From positions 3,658,001 to 3,722,000 of the forward strand of contig CP119311.1 of the NCBI GenBank assembly GCA_029202545.1: DNA of 64,000 bases, read 5' to 3'. The notes below the pieces were generated by a model. That model did no database searches, had not been told where the DNA came from, and was given only the letters and a program-made list of their open reading frames with translations. This DNA is from Candidatus Pseudobacter hemicellulosilyticus (GTDB lineage Bacteria > Bacteroidota > Bacteroidia > Chitinophagales > Chitinophagaceae). Shown here piece by piece: positions 1 through 8,535 of this stretch (its first letter is position 1; the number at the start of each line of letters is the position of its first letter). Made by a program: the position numbers and the translations under genes.

Positions 1-692
1 TATTTGCCTTGCTGGCGCCGGCGGTCAGCGCACAATCGCCGGCTGCCGGGCCGGACAGTATAGCTGCCGCCAACTTTGCCCGGTACAGGCTGCCGGTGAT
101 CAGTGATCCGGGCGTGTATAAGGAAATGGTGGCCAGGGACAGCGCACAGGAGCTGGTATCACTGGTGAAAGCTGTTCCCGGTATCCGGCTGGATATCCGC
201 TATGCTACCGATAACAATATCATGAAGCGGCCGGTGTACCGGCAGGCCGTAGCCTATGCGCGGAAGCCGGTAGCGGCCGCGCTGAAAAAAGTGCAGGCTG
301 CACTGGCTGAGCAGGGGCTGGGGCTCCAGGTCTTTGACGCCTATCGTCCTTACCGGGTAACGGTGGTGTTTTATGAAGCGTTCCGGGATTCCGTCTTTGT
401 AGCCTCGCCTTACAGGGGCTCACGCCATAACCGGGGCTGCGCTGTTGACCTTACGCTGGTCAACGGGAAGACGGGCAGGCCGCTGGAGATGCCTACGCCT
501 TATGATGAATTCAGCAAGCGGGCGCATAGTGATTACAGGCCCTTGCCGGCCAATCAGCTGCGTAACCGTGAGCTGCTGAAAAAACTAATGACGGAGAACG
601 GGTTCCTTATTTACCCCGATGAATGGTGGCATTTTGATTTTAGTGGCTGGCAGCAGTTTCCGTTGATGGATATTCCATTTCATCAGCTCTGA
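1..692 (+). CDS. D-Ala-D-Ala dipeptidase (VanX/DdpX family, M15D), 5' end missing
   Basis: Zinc dipeptidase that cleaves D-alanyl-D-alanine, probably in the periplasm. The frame is already open at base 3 and reads a hydrophobic stretch ending in an Ala-x-Ala-Gln signal-peptide cleavage site, so the true start lies upstream of the window. The M15D zinc site is complete: S-x-H-x-x-G-x-A-x-D, with His at 426-428 and Asp at 447-449, and E-W-W-H, with Glu at 621-623 and His at 630-632. The Y-R-P arginine of the family is also present. No van genes are nearby, so the role is probably peptidoglycan dipeptide recycling rather than glycopeptide resistance (inference). The last 53 bases overlap the 3' end of the helicase gene on the other strand. 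Confidence 0.9.
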   Translation, partial: FALLAPAVSAQSPAAGPDSIAAANFARYRLPVISDPGVYKEMVARDSAQELVSLVKAVPGIRLDIRYATDNNIMKRPVYRQAVAYARKPVAAALKKVQAALAEQGLGLQVFDAYRPYRVTVVFYEAFRDSVFVASPYRGSRHNRGCAVDLTLVNGKTGRPLEMPTPYDEFSKRAHSDYRPLPANQLRNRELLKKLMTENGFLIYPDEWWHFDFSGWQQFPLMDIPFHQL

Positions 693-3600
693 AGCAGGCG
701 TCCTGTTGCCGGCAATAACTGATGATGGAGCGATAGGCCGGAGCGGCTTCCAGCGCCAGTGGATTGCCCAGCAGGATAAACTGTTCTTCCGCCCGTGATA
801 TGCTCACCAGGAGTTTTCTGTCTGTCCGGTCTGTATCGTTGCTGGCGATACTTTGAATGCCGGGCAGTTGCCGGCTGCTGGAAATAGTAGTGGAATAGAC
901 GATCACTTTTTTTTCTCCGCCCTGGAACCGTTCCACTGTATCAGTAATAAAAGTTTCATCTTCCTGCCAGTCCTCCGGCATAATGGCCCTGATCTCCGCA
1001 ATCTGTGCGCGGAAGGGGGCGATGATCCCAATATCCTTGCGCTGGAACTGGCCGGTCTGCAGCAGCTGGCTGACCAGTTTGATGACCGTTGCCGCTTCAC
1101 TGCTATTTTTTTTGAGGCCATTCCCGGGGCTGCTTTCTATAAATACTACCCGGTGCCGGCTGATGGGATAATAAGGACTGTCGGCAGGCAGGGCATAGGG
1201 CGGTAAAGAAGAGAATTGCTTCTCCTGTATGGCCAGCAGTTTTTTGCTGTACTGGTGGGCAATGAGACCGGCGATGTCATGGTGCATCCGGTAATGATCC
1301 ACCAGCTGTCCGTAGGCGGTGGTCCAGCCTTTGGCCTGGGCATTGCGGAACAGCCGTTCAAAAATGGAAATACGCAGGTCGGTGATCTGCATTTTTTCCA
1401 GGAAGCTGCCTGGTTCTGTGAGGCAGCCTTTCTCTTCCTGTGTTACTACAGCGGGCAATTGTTTATGATCGCCTATCAGGACAAACTTTTCAAATACGGC
1501 CAGGATGCCGGAAAGCTGTGCTTCCGTTAGCTGGGACGCTTCGTCTACCACCAGGTGTTTGAAGCGCATGAATTTGCTCAGCAGCAGGAGGTTGTTCTGG
1601 AAAGTGGCTACGGTGCTCACAAAGATCCTGTTCTTTTCAATCAGTTTTTTCCAGTTGTCAGGGTTGTCGTCCGTGAGCTGATCGGCAAACAGGTATTCAT
1701 CTGTTACATAGCGGCTACCCAGTCGCAGATAGGGAATAGGTGCGCCATTCCGGGGATCCCGGAAAGTGTTACAGATCTTTTCTACAGCGGCATTGGTAAA
1801 AGCCAGCACCACTATCTTATCGGTATTGTCTGGCAGTGACTGCCGCAGGTAGTTGACCAGGAAGGTGGTGGTCTTGCCGGTGCCTGGCGGGCCCTGCAGC
1901 AGGTAATAATCCCGTGCGTTCACTGCGTTATTGATAGCTTCCTGCTGCGTAGGGGTCAGCAGGTCAAGCCCATGGGTAGCCTGGTTACTGAAAGCCGGCT
2001 CCAGGTGGCCCAGCAATAATCTCTTCTTCCGGTCGTCACAGTTCAGGACCTGCATAAGGCTGCCAACGGTACACCAGAAATTGCGCTCAAACAGATCGGG
2101 TTCAATAGCCCAATACTGGTGCTGCTGAATGAAACCATAATTGGTCTGTTTATTATTGAGGGCGATGCTGATGAAATGGTTGTTGATGGACTCAATGCTT
2201 CCTTTGAGGATATGCTGCCGCATGCAATCATATTCCTGGTCGTTGTCTGTGCTGGGATACAGTACAATCAGGTCTCCTTTCCGGAAGGAATGTGGTACGG
2301 TCAGGGTAATGTTCAGCCTTATGCGGCCGCTTTCCGTGTCCATTTCAGCAACTGTAAGATGGTGAATGATCCGGAAAAGTTTTTCTTTGTGCGGGACCTG
2401 GTTCTGCCAGAGGGTGGAAAAGCCGTTGATCTCCTCATTGTCTTCTGTCAGGTAATCGCCCACTTTGGCGTTGATCATTTCCCGGAGGGTGAAGGCCAGC
2501 AGTTCCTGGTAATATTGGGTGGTGATGGTCTCCGGTCTATAGCGGTCCTGGAAGCTCTCCAGGCGTGGCTGCTGAAAAGTGGGCAGGTAGGGGATGCCGG
2601 TATTTTTGAAAGATAACAGCATGGCAAAATCCCTGTTGGCCAGCTTATAGATCCGGGAAACGATATAGTTCCGGATGCGCAGGGCCCGGGCTCTTTCTCC
2701 ATGGATGCTGGTGATCTGCCGGTAAGGAGCCACCGTGCATCTGGAATAGAAGATGGCATTGAAACCGAGCCTGTTCTCCCCGTAGGTGCTGTTCAGCAGG
2801 AGGTCGTAACAAACCACCTGCATCAGGTGGTTGAGCCAGGGTTGTCCCGGGACAGGATTGGTGGGACTGCCGCTTTTCAGTTCAATAATGTCCCGTGCCT
2901 GCTGCTTTTCATCGTAGGCCAGCAGGTCAAGCCTTCCCTGCAAGCCGTATACAGACGAGAAGTAAGTTGGTTCGATCCATAATTCTTTTTTGCTTTCCCG
3001 CTGTACCAGCAGGCGGATATTGGGCAGGTGTTCCGTATTGATGGAATTGCGGATGCTGTTCATTTCTGCTCTGCCCAGCTGTGCAGCTTTCAAGGCATTG
3101 TTCTTCTGCGCTGTTTTGAACAGTGTGTCAATGTTCGGTGTTTGCTGGCAGATCAGCTCATCCAGGAAATAGCCTACCATGCTGCCTTTCAGGGCAGGGG
3201 ATCCGGGCAGGTCTTCTACCAGCCGGGAAAGGAAAAACAGGCCGGCGTTGCTGCCGGCATGCGTAAAACATTCACCGATGGCTGAGGCGTCCACGAGGAA
3301 GTCGGGCTCCAGCACAGGCAGGGAATCAAAGCTGGTGCTGTACTGATCGGGCTGTCCGGTGCTTACTATATTGTGTATGACCAGTACGGCATTGGGCAGC
3401 AGGAGCGGACGGAGATAGGTGAAATCAACATACTGGTGCCGTTTGACCAGCAGCTCTATTTCCGTTTCCAGGTTATCCAGGTCAAAACCTTTGATGATAA
3501 AATAGGGCTCCGGCCCTTGTTCCTGCAGCTCAGAAAAACTTTGGCATAACAGCCGGATACTCCTGAGTGCAGCCGTATTGCGTTGCGGATGTTTTTTAGT

Positions 3601-3984
3601 GAAAAAATGGGGCTGGTAGTTTTTTGGGCGCTCTGTCTGTCCGGCCATGCGCTGCAGCAGCATTTCCAGCAGGGCGGTGGCCTGTCGTACAATGGGCTGA
3701 TCGGCTTCCTTACCGGCATTGCCTATCCGTACAAACCACCTGAATGCTTCCAGGTTGGCGCGTTCATCCTTTTGCAGCGGCAGGGTGCGCAGTACATAGT
3801 TGAACTTGGCATAAAAGTTCTTGAAGACCATTTTCTCCTCCCTGGGAAGATACCTGATCAGCTTATAAAAGAACTGGGACAGGGCCAGGAAACGTTCACC
3901 GGGATTGGAATCAGTGTCCCGGATCAATTGCAGCTCGGCCAGGAAATGTTCAACTGTGGAGGATTTGCCTAAGCGCATATGCAC
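640..3984 (-). CDS. Dna2-like fusion: PD-(D/E)XK nuclease plus superfamily 1 helicase
   Basis: A 1114-residue cytoplasmic protein with a nuclease core and a UPF1/Dna2-type helicase. The nuclease signature is G-R-L-D (Asp353) followed by E-L-K (Glu368, Lys370). The helicase has Walker A GPPGTGKT (about 698-705, Lys704), motif II D-E-A-S (from Asp814), motif III G-D-H-K-Q-L-P, Y-R-M-H, a Q-G-G motif near V-E-R-F, and a C-terminal S-R-A motif, so all core motifs are intact. About 300 N-terminal residues match nothing I recognise. By family it should unwind and trim DNA ends or flaps. It follows the MFS gene and a small ORF by short gaps, so it is probably the last gene of that unit. ATG at 3984 is used; a second ATG lies two codons in. 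Confidence 0.85.
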   Translation of the reverse strand: MHMRLGKSSTVEHFLAELQLIRDTDSNPGERFLALSQFFYKLIRYLPREEKMVFKNFYAKFNYVLRTLPLQKDERANLEAFRWFVRIGNAGKEADQPIVRQATALLEMLLQRMAGQTERPKNYQPHFFTKKHPQRNTAALRSIRLLCQSFSELQEQGPEPYFIIKGFDLDNLETEIELLVKRHQYVDFTYLRPLLLPNAVLVIHNIVSTGQPDQYSTSFDSLPVLEPDFLVDASAIGECFTHAGSNAGLFFLSRLVEDLPGSPALKGSMVGYFLDELICQQTPNIDTLFKTAQKNNALKAAQLGRAEMNSIRNSINTEHLPNIRLLVQRESKKELWIEPTYFSSVYGLQGRLDLLAYDEKQQARDIIELKSGSPTNPVPGQPWLNHLMQVVCYDLLLNSTYGENRLGFNAIFYSRCTVAPYRQITSIHGERARALRIRNYIVSRIYKLANRDFAMLLSFKNTGIPYLPTFQQPRLESFQDRYRPETITTQYYQELLAFTLREMINAKVGDYLTEDNEEINGFSTLWQNQVPHKEKLFRIIHHLTVAEMDTESGRIRLNITLTVPHSFRKGDLIVLYPSTDNDQEYDCMRQHILKGSIESINNHFISIALNNKQTNYGFIQQHQYWAIEPDLFERNFWCTVGSLMQVLNCDDRKKRLLLGHLEPAFSNQATHGLDLLTPTQQEAINNAVNARDYYLLQGPPGTGKTTTFLVNYLRQSLPDNTDKIVVLAFTNAAVEKICNTFRDPRNGAPIPYLRLGSRYVTDEYLFADQLTDDNPDNWKKLIEKNRIFVSTVATFQNNLLLLSKFMRFKHLVVDEASQLTEAQLSGILAVFEKFVLIGDHKQLPAVVTQEEKGCLTEPGSFLEKMQITDLRISIFERLFRNAQAKGWTTAYGQLVDHYRMHHDIAGLIAHQYSKKLLAIQEKQFSSLPPYALPADSPYYPISRHRVVFIESSPGNGLKKNSSEAATVIKLVSQLLQTGQFQRKDIGIIAPFRAQIAEIRAIMPEDWQEDETFITDTVERFQGGEKKVIVYSTTISSSRQLPGIQSIASNDTDRTDRKLLVSISRAEEQFILLGNPLALEAAPAYRSIISYCRQQDACFRADEMEYPSTETAASH

Positions 3985-3994
3985 AAGTTAAGGT

Positions 3995-4219
3995 TTACAG
4001 ATACCGGAACACCTGTTGCCGGTAGGCTTCAAAATCGCTTTCTGTGGTCAGGGTGTCAAACCGGTCATGGCTGCCATCCGCTTTTTCCCGGACAAGTATC
4101 ACCGCTGAACCGCCGATGATAGTCCTTCTGGCCCGGTCAAAGATGGTCTCCAGCGCCTGCAGGTCCCTGATGGTTTGCAACTCTTCCACCTTGTTGACAG
4201 GTATGATATACTCCTCCAT
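3995..4219 (-). CDS. Small acidic protein of unknown function
   Basis: A 74-residue protein I do not recognise. It is soluble, without signal peptide or membrane segment, rich in charged residues and predicted mixed alpha/beta. It sits 9 bases downstream of the MFS stop and 10 bases upstream of the helicase start, so it looks like the middle gene of a three-gene minus-strand unit. The tight spacing and normal codon use support a real gene. I infer no function. Confidence 0.6.
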   Translation of the reverse strand: MEEYIIPVNKVEELQTIRDLQALETIFDRARRTIIGGSAVILVREKADGSHDRFDTLTTESDFEAYRQQVFRYL

Positions 4220-4228
4220 AACGAATGG

Positions 4229-5422
4229 TTATTTTTTTTGTTGTGATGGTGTGAACAGGATCAGTATGCCCATCAGGACAAAAAGACCGATCACGTAGGC
4301 GAGCCCGATCCGGAGCCCCCACTGGTCGGCTATATACCCGATCATAGGTGGTCCCAGGAAAAAGCCCATATACCCGATGGTGCTCACCATGGCGATGCCC
4401 GCCGAAGGCGTGAGCCCTTTAATATTTCCCGCAGTGCTGTAGATGATGGGCACTACGGTGGCCAGGCCAATGCCCACCAGGAAAAAGCCGGTGATGCTGG
4501 CCCAGCTATTGGCAATAAGCAGGACCATGGACAGTCCCGCAATAGCGAGCAGCACATCTGCTATCAGTAATGTTTTCTTCCCCAATGCATGGGTCAGGTA
4601 ATCGCCGCCCAGCCGGCCGATGGTCATGGCGGCGCCGAAGATGCCGAAGGCCAGGGCGCTGAAGGATTCCGTACTGCCTACCACGGTATGCATAAAGATG
4701 GCGCTCCAGTCGGCAATGGCGCCTTCGCCTGTCATACCGCAGAAGCCGATGATGCCCAGGGGCAGGATGGCCAGGGCTGGCATCCGGAAATGAGCAGCGG
4801 CGGGCGAGGGATCACTGCCTGCGGCCGGCAGCTGCAGCAGGACCAGCCGGGAGCAGACCAGCAGGCCGGTAAGCGCCGCCAGGGCTACCAGCACCAGGTG
4901 CAGCGGCAGGGAAATGCTGAAACGGGAGAACAGCGCGGCCACCCCTGCGCCGGCCGCCATGCCGATGCTGAACAGGGCATGGAAAGAGGACATGATGGGT
5001 TTTTTCCAGGCCCGCTCCACCAGAACGGCCTGGCCGTTCATGCTGACATCCATAGCGCCGGAGAACATGCCGATGCTGAAGAACAGGCAACGGGCCACCC
5101 ATAGATTGTCTGACAGCGGCATCAGGGGTACGCTGCAGCAAAAGAGCAGGCCGGTGATCAGGGTCAGCCGTTCGTTGCTGAATTTATGGGCAATCCACCC
5201 TGCAATGGGCATGGCTACCAGTGCGCCCAGCGCAATGGTGAACAGCAGGGTGCCCAGGGTCCCATTGCCAATGCCATAAAAAGCTTTGATGGAAGGCAGC
5301 CTGGCCGTCCAGTTGCCATATAAAAAGCCATTGGCAAAGAATAGAACGATTACGGCGATCCTTTTGTGGACAACCACTCTTTTATCCGGTATATTGATAG
5401 CTATTGCAGATGAGCTGTGCAT
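4229..5422 (-). CDS. MFS transporter of the YbjJ type
   Basis: An inner-membrane transporter of about 397 residues with about 12 hydrophobic segments. An early N-W-x-x-R-L-P-S-I-K motif and a central stretch with M-D-V-S-M-N-x-Q-A-V followed by I-M-S-S-F-H-x-L-F-S resemble the YbjJ-like group, whose substrate is uncertain. The frame is open to 5512, but the first 30 codons are polar and unlike the family. ATG at 5422 puts the first membrane helix at the expected distance, so I chose it. It heads a minus-strand unit with a small ORF and the Dna2-like gene. The substrate cannot be inferred from the neighbours. Confidence 0.8.
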   Translation of the reverse strand: MHSSSAIAINIPDKRVVVHKRIAVIVLFFANGFLYGNWTARLPSIKAFYGIGNGTLGTLLFTIALGALVAMPIAGWIAHKFSNERLTLITGLLFCCSVPLMPLSDNLWVARCLFFSIGMFSGAMDVSMNGQAVLVERAWKKPIMSSFHALFSIGMAAGAGVAALFSRFSISLPLHLVLVALAALTGLLVCSRLVLLQLPAAGSDPSPAAAHFRMPALAILPLGIIGFCGMTGEGAIADWSAIFMHTVVGSTESFSALAFGIFGAAMTIGRLGGDYLTHALGKKTLLIADVLLAIAGLSMVLLIANSWASITGFFLVGIGLATVVPIIYSTAGNIKGLTPSAGIAMVSTIGYMGFFLGPPMIGYIADQWGLRIGLAYVIGLFVLMGILILFTPSQQKK

Positions 5423-5866
5423 GGGTCCGTTCAAGCGCCTCTTTTTTTGCAAATGTCCGGTGTAGCCAGGTTTTTTCCTGTTAAAATGATAAAAAATTTC
5501 CGGACAGGGCAATTATCGGGGCAAACAACAAGGGTTGTCACCTGAGCGCTGGAGACAGTGGCGGCATCCTGGACCATCCCTCTGGCTAACAACATTGATT
5601 GTCGATTGAGTACAGGATGTCAAACGATATAGTTCTTTTCTAGTTATCCTGATACCTTTATAAGGTCATTTTTGTGGCTGCGGCACTACTTTTTGTAGTA
5701 GCGCGGCTACAGGTTCTGACGAAGTTCCCGGCATTCGCTGTTTATTCCGCCGCTTTGCTGGAAGTGTCTGCGGCATCCGGTAATTTTGCCCGGAACGAAA
5801 ACCTTTGTTGCCCACTACCCGCTTATCCTGGCAGTAAGCAACTCCTCCGTAACAAGAACACCCGGT
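5423..5866. other. Intergenic region between divergent MFS and hybrid kinase genes
   Basis: 444 bases with no convincing gene. It should hold promoters for both flanking units. On the plus strand a TAnnTTTG box lies at 5781-5788. A short hairpin with ACTAC/GTAGT arms around five T lies at 5685-5699. The plus-strand frame that opens with TTG at 5786 starts inside the promoter box, so it is not used as a start. Confidence 0.5.
5754..5788 (+). promoter_or_regulatory. Candidate Bacteroidota promoter for the hybrid kinase
   Basis: TTTG at 5754-5757 and TAATTTTG at 5781-5788 match the Bacteroidota -33 (TTTG) and -7 (TAnnTTTG) elements. The spacing of 23 bases is at the long end of the usual range. 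It would start transcription about 70 bases before the chosen ATG at 5867. Confidence 0.4.
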
Positions 5867-8065
5867 ATGAACAGATTGCCTCTCCGGCTCTCATGGGCCA
5901 ATAGTCTATTGCTGGTATTATGCATTGTTGTGCTGATACTGATCCTTATTCTCAACAGTACCAATAATGGCATTTCCAGGAATTACCGGTCGTCCATTGA
6001 TGCGCTCTCCAAAGAGGATACCAACCTGGTGATCCTCCGCAATACCTACGAGGATATTGTGGTAGCTGAAAATCATTACCGGGCTTACCTGGCTTCTTTT
6101 GATACCACGCACCGCAGCCTGTTTGAGAACAATATGGCCAGGGTGATCATCAACCTGGAGCTGATCAGCCAGCAACACGATAGCTTTGCCAGCAATCTTA
6201 AAACGGAACTGGCAGGTAAGCTGAAGATCGCAGAGACCATCTCCCGCCTCAAAGGCATGGCAGATTCCTTGCTGGTGCAGGCCCGTGGCGGAACCGGCAA
6301 ACTGCACAGCGCGCAGCCCATGCTGCTGGACCGCATCTCTTCTTCCCTGATCAGTAAAAGTTTTTTCCATTCGGTAGATACGGTGAAGGCAGTCTCTGTC
6401 AATCAGAAGCAGGGCTTCTTCTCCCGGCTTTTTGGTAAAAAGAAGGACAGCACCCTGGTGCAATACAATAAAGGACAGGTGGACAGCACTGCCGAAGCGG
6501 AGGCCAAAACCGAAGAGCTGCAACAGCAGCAGCAATACGATGCGCTGGCCCTGGAAGTACAGCGGTATTACCAGGGGCTGGTGAACCGCCAGATGGCGCT
6601 CCGCAAAAAGCTGGACCAAAATGAAAAAAGCCTGGCAGCCGCCAACCTTAGTATTATCAATGAGATCAACGCCGGTATCCGCGAATTGCTCCATACTGCC
6701 GAGCTGGGGCAGAAAGCCAGCAAGGAGGAGGCTTCAGAGTACCTGCGTGGGTTCCAATTGCATAAAGACCGCATCCTGCTGTTCTCCTTCCTGATCATTC
6801 TCCTGGTTGCCGTCCTGCTGGGCGCCAGCATTTTCCGGCTCAATAAATATGAGCAGACTATCCTGAAGGCCAAGAGTGAGGCCGAAAGGCAGGCACAGGT
6901 CAAGACCCGTTTCCTCAACAATATGAGCCATGAGATCCGTGTACCGCTGACCTCCATCATGGGCTTTACGGAGCAGCTGGAGAAAAAGAATGCCGATGAG
7001 GAAGCGGCCAGCTATATCAACGCCATCCGAAATTCTTCCGAACACCTGCTCACTACAGTGAATGATATCCTCGATTTTTCTAAACTGGAAGCCGGCAAGT
7101 TCCAGCTGGGTAAAGAACCTTTCTCCCTGAAGAAAACACTGGAGGAAGTATTGTTCAATCTCTCCGTGCTGGCAGAGAAAAAACAGCTATCCCTGCAGCT
7201 GAAGGCCGGCTTCGATGAGCGGCTGGTGTTACAGGGCGACGCTTTCCGGTTAAAACAGATCCTCTATAATTTTATCAGCAACGCCATCAAGTTTACCGAG
7301 AAGGGAGTGATAGAAGTGAAGGCGGAAACGGTTGCCAAAAGCAAAACGGAAACGGAAGTGGTCATTGCCGTAAAGGATTCCGGTATCGGTATTGCGGCCG
7401 ACCAGCTTGAGTTCATATTTGAAGAATTTGCCCAGGTGGGGAGCGATAAGGTGTCCCGTAAATATCATACCCGTGGCACGGGCCTGGGCCTGTCCATCTG
7501 TAAAATGCTGGCGGAACTGCAGGGCGGCACGGTGAGTGTGCAGAGTGAACTGAAAAAGGGTTCTGTCTTCACCGTGAAGATTCCCTATACCATCAGCCAG
7601 GAGGCGCCTCAGTCGCAGCCGGTAGTGAAGCAGCCCGAGCAACCCAGGGATCCGCTGCGCAATAAAACAGTACTGCTGCTGGAAGACAATGACGTCATCG
7701 TACTGCTGGTGACCTTCCTGCTGAAGAAATTCAATATGCAGTATGATGTGGCCATGGATGGACAGCAGGCGCTGGGCCTGTTGCAGCAAAAACAATATGA
7801 CCTGCTGCTTACGGATATTAATGTGCCGGAGATCTCCGGTTCCGAGCTGACCACAATGATCCGCAGCAACGCCGATCCGGTCAAAGCAAGGATGCCCATC
7901 ATTGCACTCACGGCTGATGTTACCGAGGGCGACCTGGCCCGCTACAAAGAAGAAGGTTTTACCAGTGTGCTGAAAAAGCCATTCAGGGAAGAAGATATGG
8001 TGAATGCGCTGACGGTGGCGCTGTCAGCGGCCGGGACAGAAAAGAAGCAGATAACTACTATATAG
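5867..8065 (+). CDS. Hybrid sensor histidine kinase with C-terminal receiver domain
   Basis: A 732-residue inner-membrane sensor. TM1 is near residues 10-30. A large, Gln-rich extracytoplasmic sensor region follows, then TM2 near 303-324, HisKA with phospho-acceptor His355 in a S-H-E-I-R-V-P-L box, and HATPase_c with N box, D-S-G-I-G-I and G-T-G-L-G-L-S. A receiver domain follows with an acidic E-D-N-D patch, phospho-acceptor Asp650 and the K-K-P-F lysine. The H box has Val where Thr is usual. There is no output domain or adjacent response regulator, so phosphate probably passes to an unlinked partner. ATG at 5867 is preferred because the upstream TTG at 5786 falls in the promoter. About 97 bp of its 3' end recur near 9.1 kb. 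Confidence 0.88.
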   Translation: MNRLPLRLSWANSLLLVLCIVVLILILILNSTNNGISRNYRSSIDALSKEDTNLVILRNTYEDIVVAENHYRAYLASFDTTHRSLFENNMARVIINLELISQQHDSFASNLKTELAGKLKIAETISRLKGMADSLLVQARGGTGKLHSAQPMLLDRISSSLISKSFFHSVDTVKAVSVNQKQGFFSRLFGKKKDSTLVQYNKGQVDSTAEAEAKTEELQQQQQYDALALEVQRYYQGLVNRQMALRKKLDQNEKSLAAANLSIINEINAGIRELLHTAELGQKASKEEASEYLRGFQLHKDRILLFSFLIILLVAVLLGASIFRLNKYEQTILKAKSEAERQAQVKTRFLNNMSHEIRVPLTSIMGFTEQLEKKNADEEAASYINAIRNSSEHLLTTVNDILDFSKLEAGKFQLGKEPFSLKKTLEEVLFNLSVLAEKKQLSLQLKAGFDERLVLQGDAFRLKQILYNFISNAIKFTEKGVIEVKAETVAKSKTETEVVIAVKDSGIGIAADQLEFIFEEFAQVGSDKVSRKYHTRGTGLGLSICKMLAELQGGTVSVQSELKKGSVFTVKIPYTISQEAPQSQPVVKQPEQPRDPLRNKTVLLLEDNDVIVLLVTFLLKKFNMQYDVAMDGQQALGLLQQKQYDLLLTDINVPEISGSELTTMIRSNADPVKARMPIIALTADVTEGDLARYKEEGFTSVLKKPFREEDMVNALTVALSAAGTEKKQITTI
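7938..8034 (+). repeat. Direct repeat copy 1 (3' end of the hybrid kinase gene)
   Basis: These ~97 bases, encoding the end of the receiver domain around K-K-P-F, recur at 9093-9189 with five mismatches and no gaps, about 95% identity by eye. Three of the five differences are silent in the kinase frame; the others are Arg/Lys and Ala/Val. Confidence 0.9.
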
Positions 8066-8099
8066 GTGTCGGCATTCAATTGAGGCTCCCTGCAATTCT

Positions 8100-8456
8100 T
8101 TACAGGTCCTGGTATTTTCCTTTTTTTCTGACAACCTCATGGCCCCAGTTATTGATAGCTTCCAGGACAGGAACAAAAGTGCGTCCAAAGGCTGTTAATT
8201 TGTAGACGACCTTTATGGGAGGCTTTTTGCCATGCACTGTTCTCGAAACCAGGCCATCTTCTTCCAATTGCTTCAACTGCAGGCTTAATGTCATTTCTGT
8301 AATGGCCGGCATTTCTTTTCTAAGCTCGTTGTAGCGTTTTTCACTATTTTTTAAATAATACAATATCACTACTTTCCATTTTCCGCCAACCAGGTCCATT
8401 GCCAGGCTTGCCGTGCAATGATATATTTTTCCACTTAACGCTACATTTTTTCCCAT
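8100..8456 (-). CDS. HxlR-family winged-helix regulator
   Basis: A 118-residue DNA-binding protein. The HxlR signature is clear: an N-terminal Cys followed by a G-G-K-W-K-x-x-I-L-Y-x-L helix, then R-Y-N-E-L-R, the recognition helix with M-T-L-S-L-Q-L-K-Q-L, and a wing with Y-x-L-T-x-x-G. Members often sense oxidants, aldehydes or quinones through the N-terminal Cys and control a divergent reductase gene. That is the arrangement here, with the flavodoxin-fold reductase starting 78 bases away and paired palindromes between them. The gene is AT-richer than its surroundings, suggesting acquisition together with the reductase. Confidence 0.9.
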   Translation of the reverse strand: MGKNVALSGKIYHCTASLAMDLVGGKWKVVILYYLKNSEKRYNELRKEMPAITEMTLSLQLKQLEEDGLVSRTVHGKKPPIKVVYKLTAFGRTFVPVLEAINNWGHEVVRKKGKYQDL

Positions 8457-8463
8457 GATACTG

Positions 8464-8483
8464 AACTATCAATTTAGATAGTT
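8464..8483. promoter_or_regulatory. Palindromic operator candidate 1 for the HxlR regulator
   Basis: AACTATC at 8464-8470 and GATAGTT at 8477-8483 form a perfect inverted repeat with a 6-base spacer. It lies just upstream of the hxlR start and next to the -33 region of the divergent reductase, a good position to control both. Confidence 0.5.
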
Positions 8484-8515
8484 ATTGCAAATCTATTCTA
8501 CTAAAATTAGTTTTG
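8484..8515 (+). promoter_or_regulatory. Promoter of the flavodoxin-fold reductase gene
   Basis: TAGTTTTG at 8508-8515 is an exact TAnnTTTG box, with ATTG at 8484-8487 as a -33 candidate 20 bases upstream. The box lies between the two operator palindromes. Confidence 0.5.
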
Positions 8516-8516
8516 C

Positions 8517-8535
8517 AACTATAAAAAATATAGTA
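8517..8535. promoter_or_regulatory. Palindromic operator candidate 2
   Basis: AACTAT at 8517-8522 and ATAGTA at 8530-8535 repeat the half-sites of operator candidate 1 around an A-rich spacer. The site lies directly downstream of the -7 box and touches the reductase start codon, so bound regulator would block transcription. It is an imperfect palindrome with one arm mismatch. Confidence 0.4.

Noticed and set aside
1..692. Vancomycin resistance cluster
   Set aside because: Only the VanX-like dipeptidase is present; no VanH, VanA ligase or VanRS genes are next to it.
4229..5512. MFS start at 5512
   Set aside because: The first 30 codons are basic and polar with no family counterpart; ATG 5422 fits the usual length.
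5786..5866. N-terminal extension of the hybrid kinase from TTG 5786
   Set aside because: It would start inside an exact TAnnTTTG box and adds non-membrane residues before the expected first TM helix.
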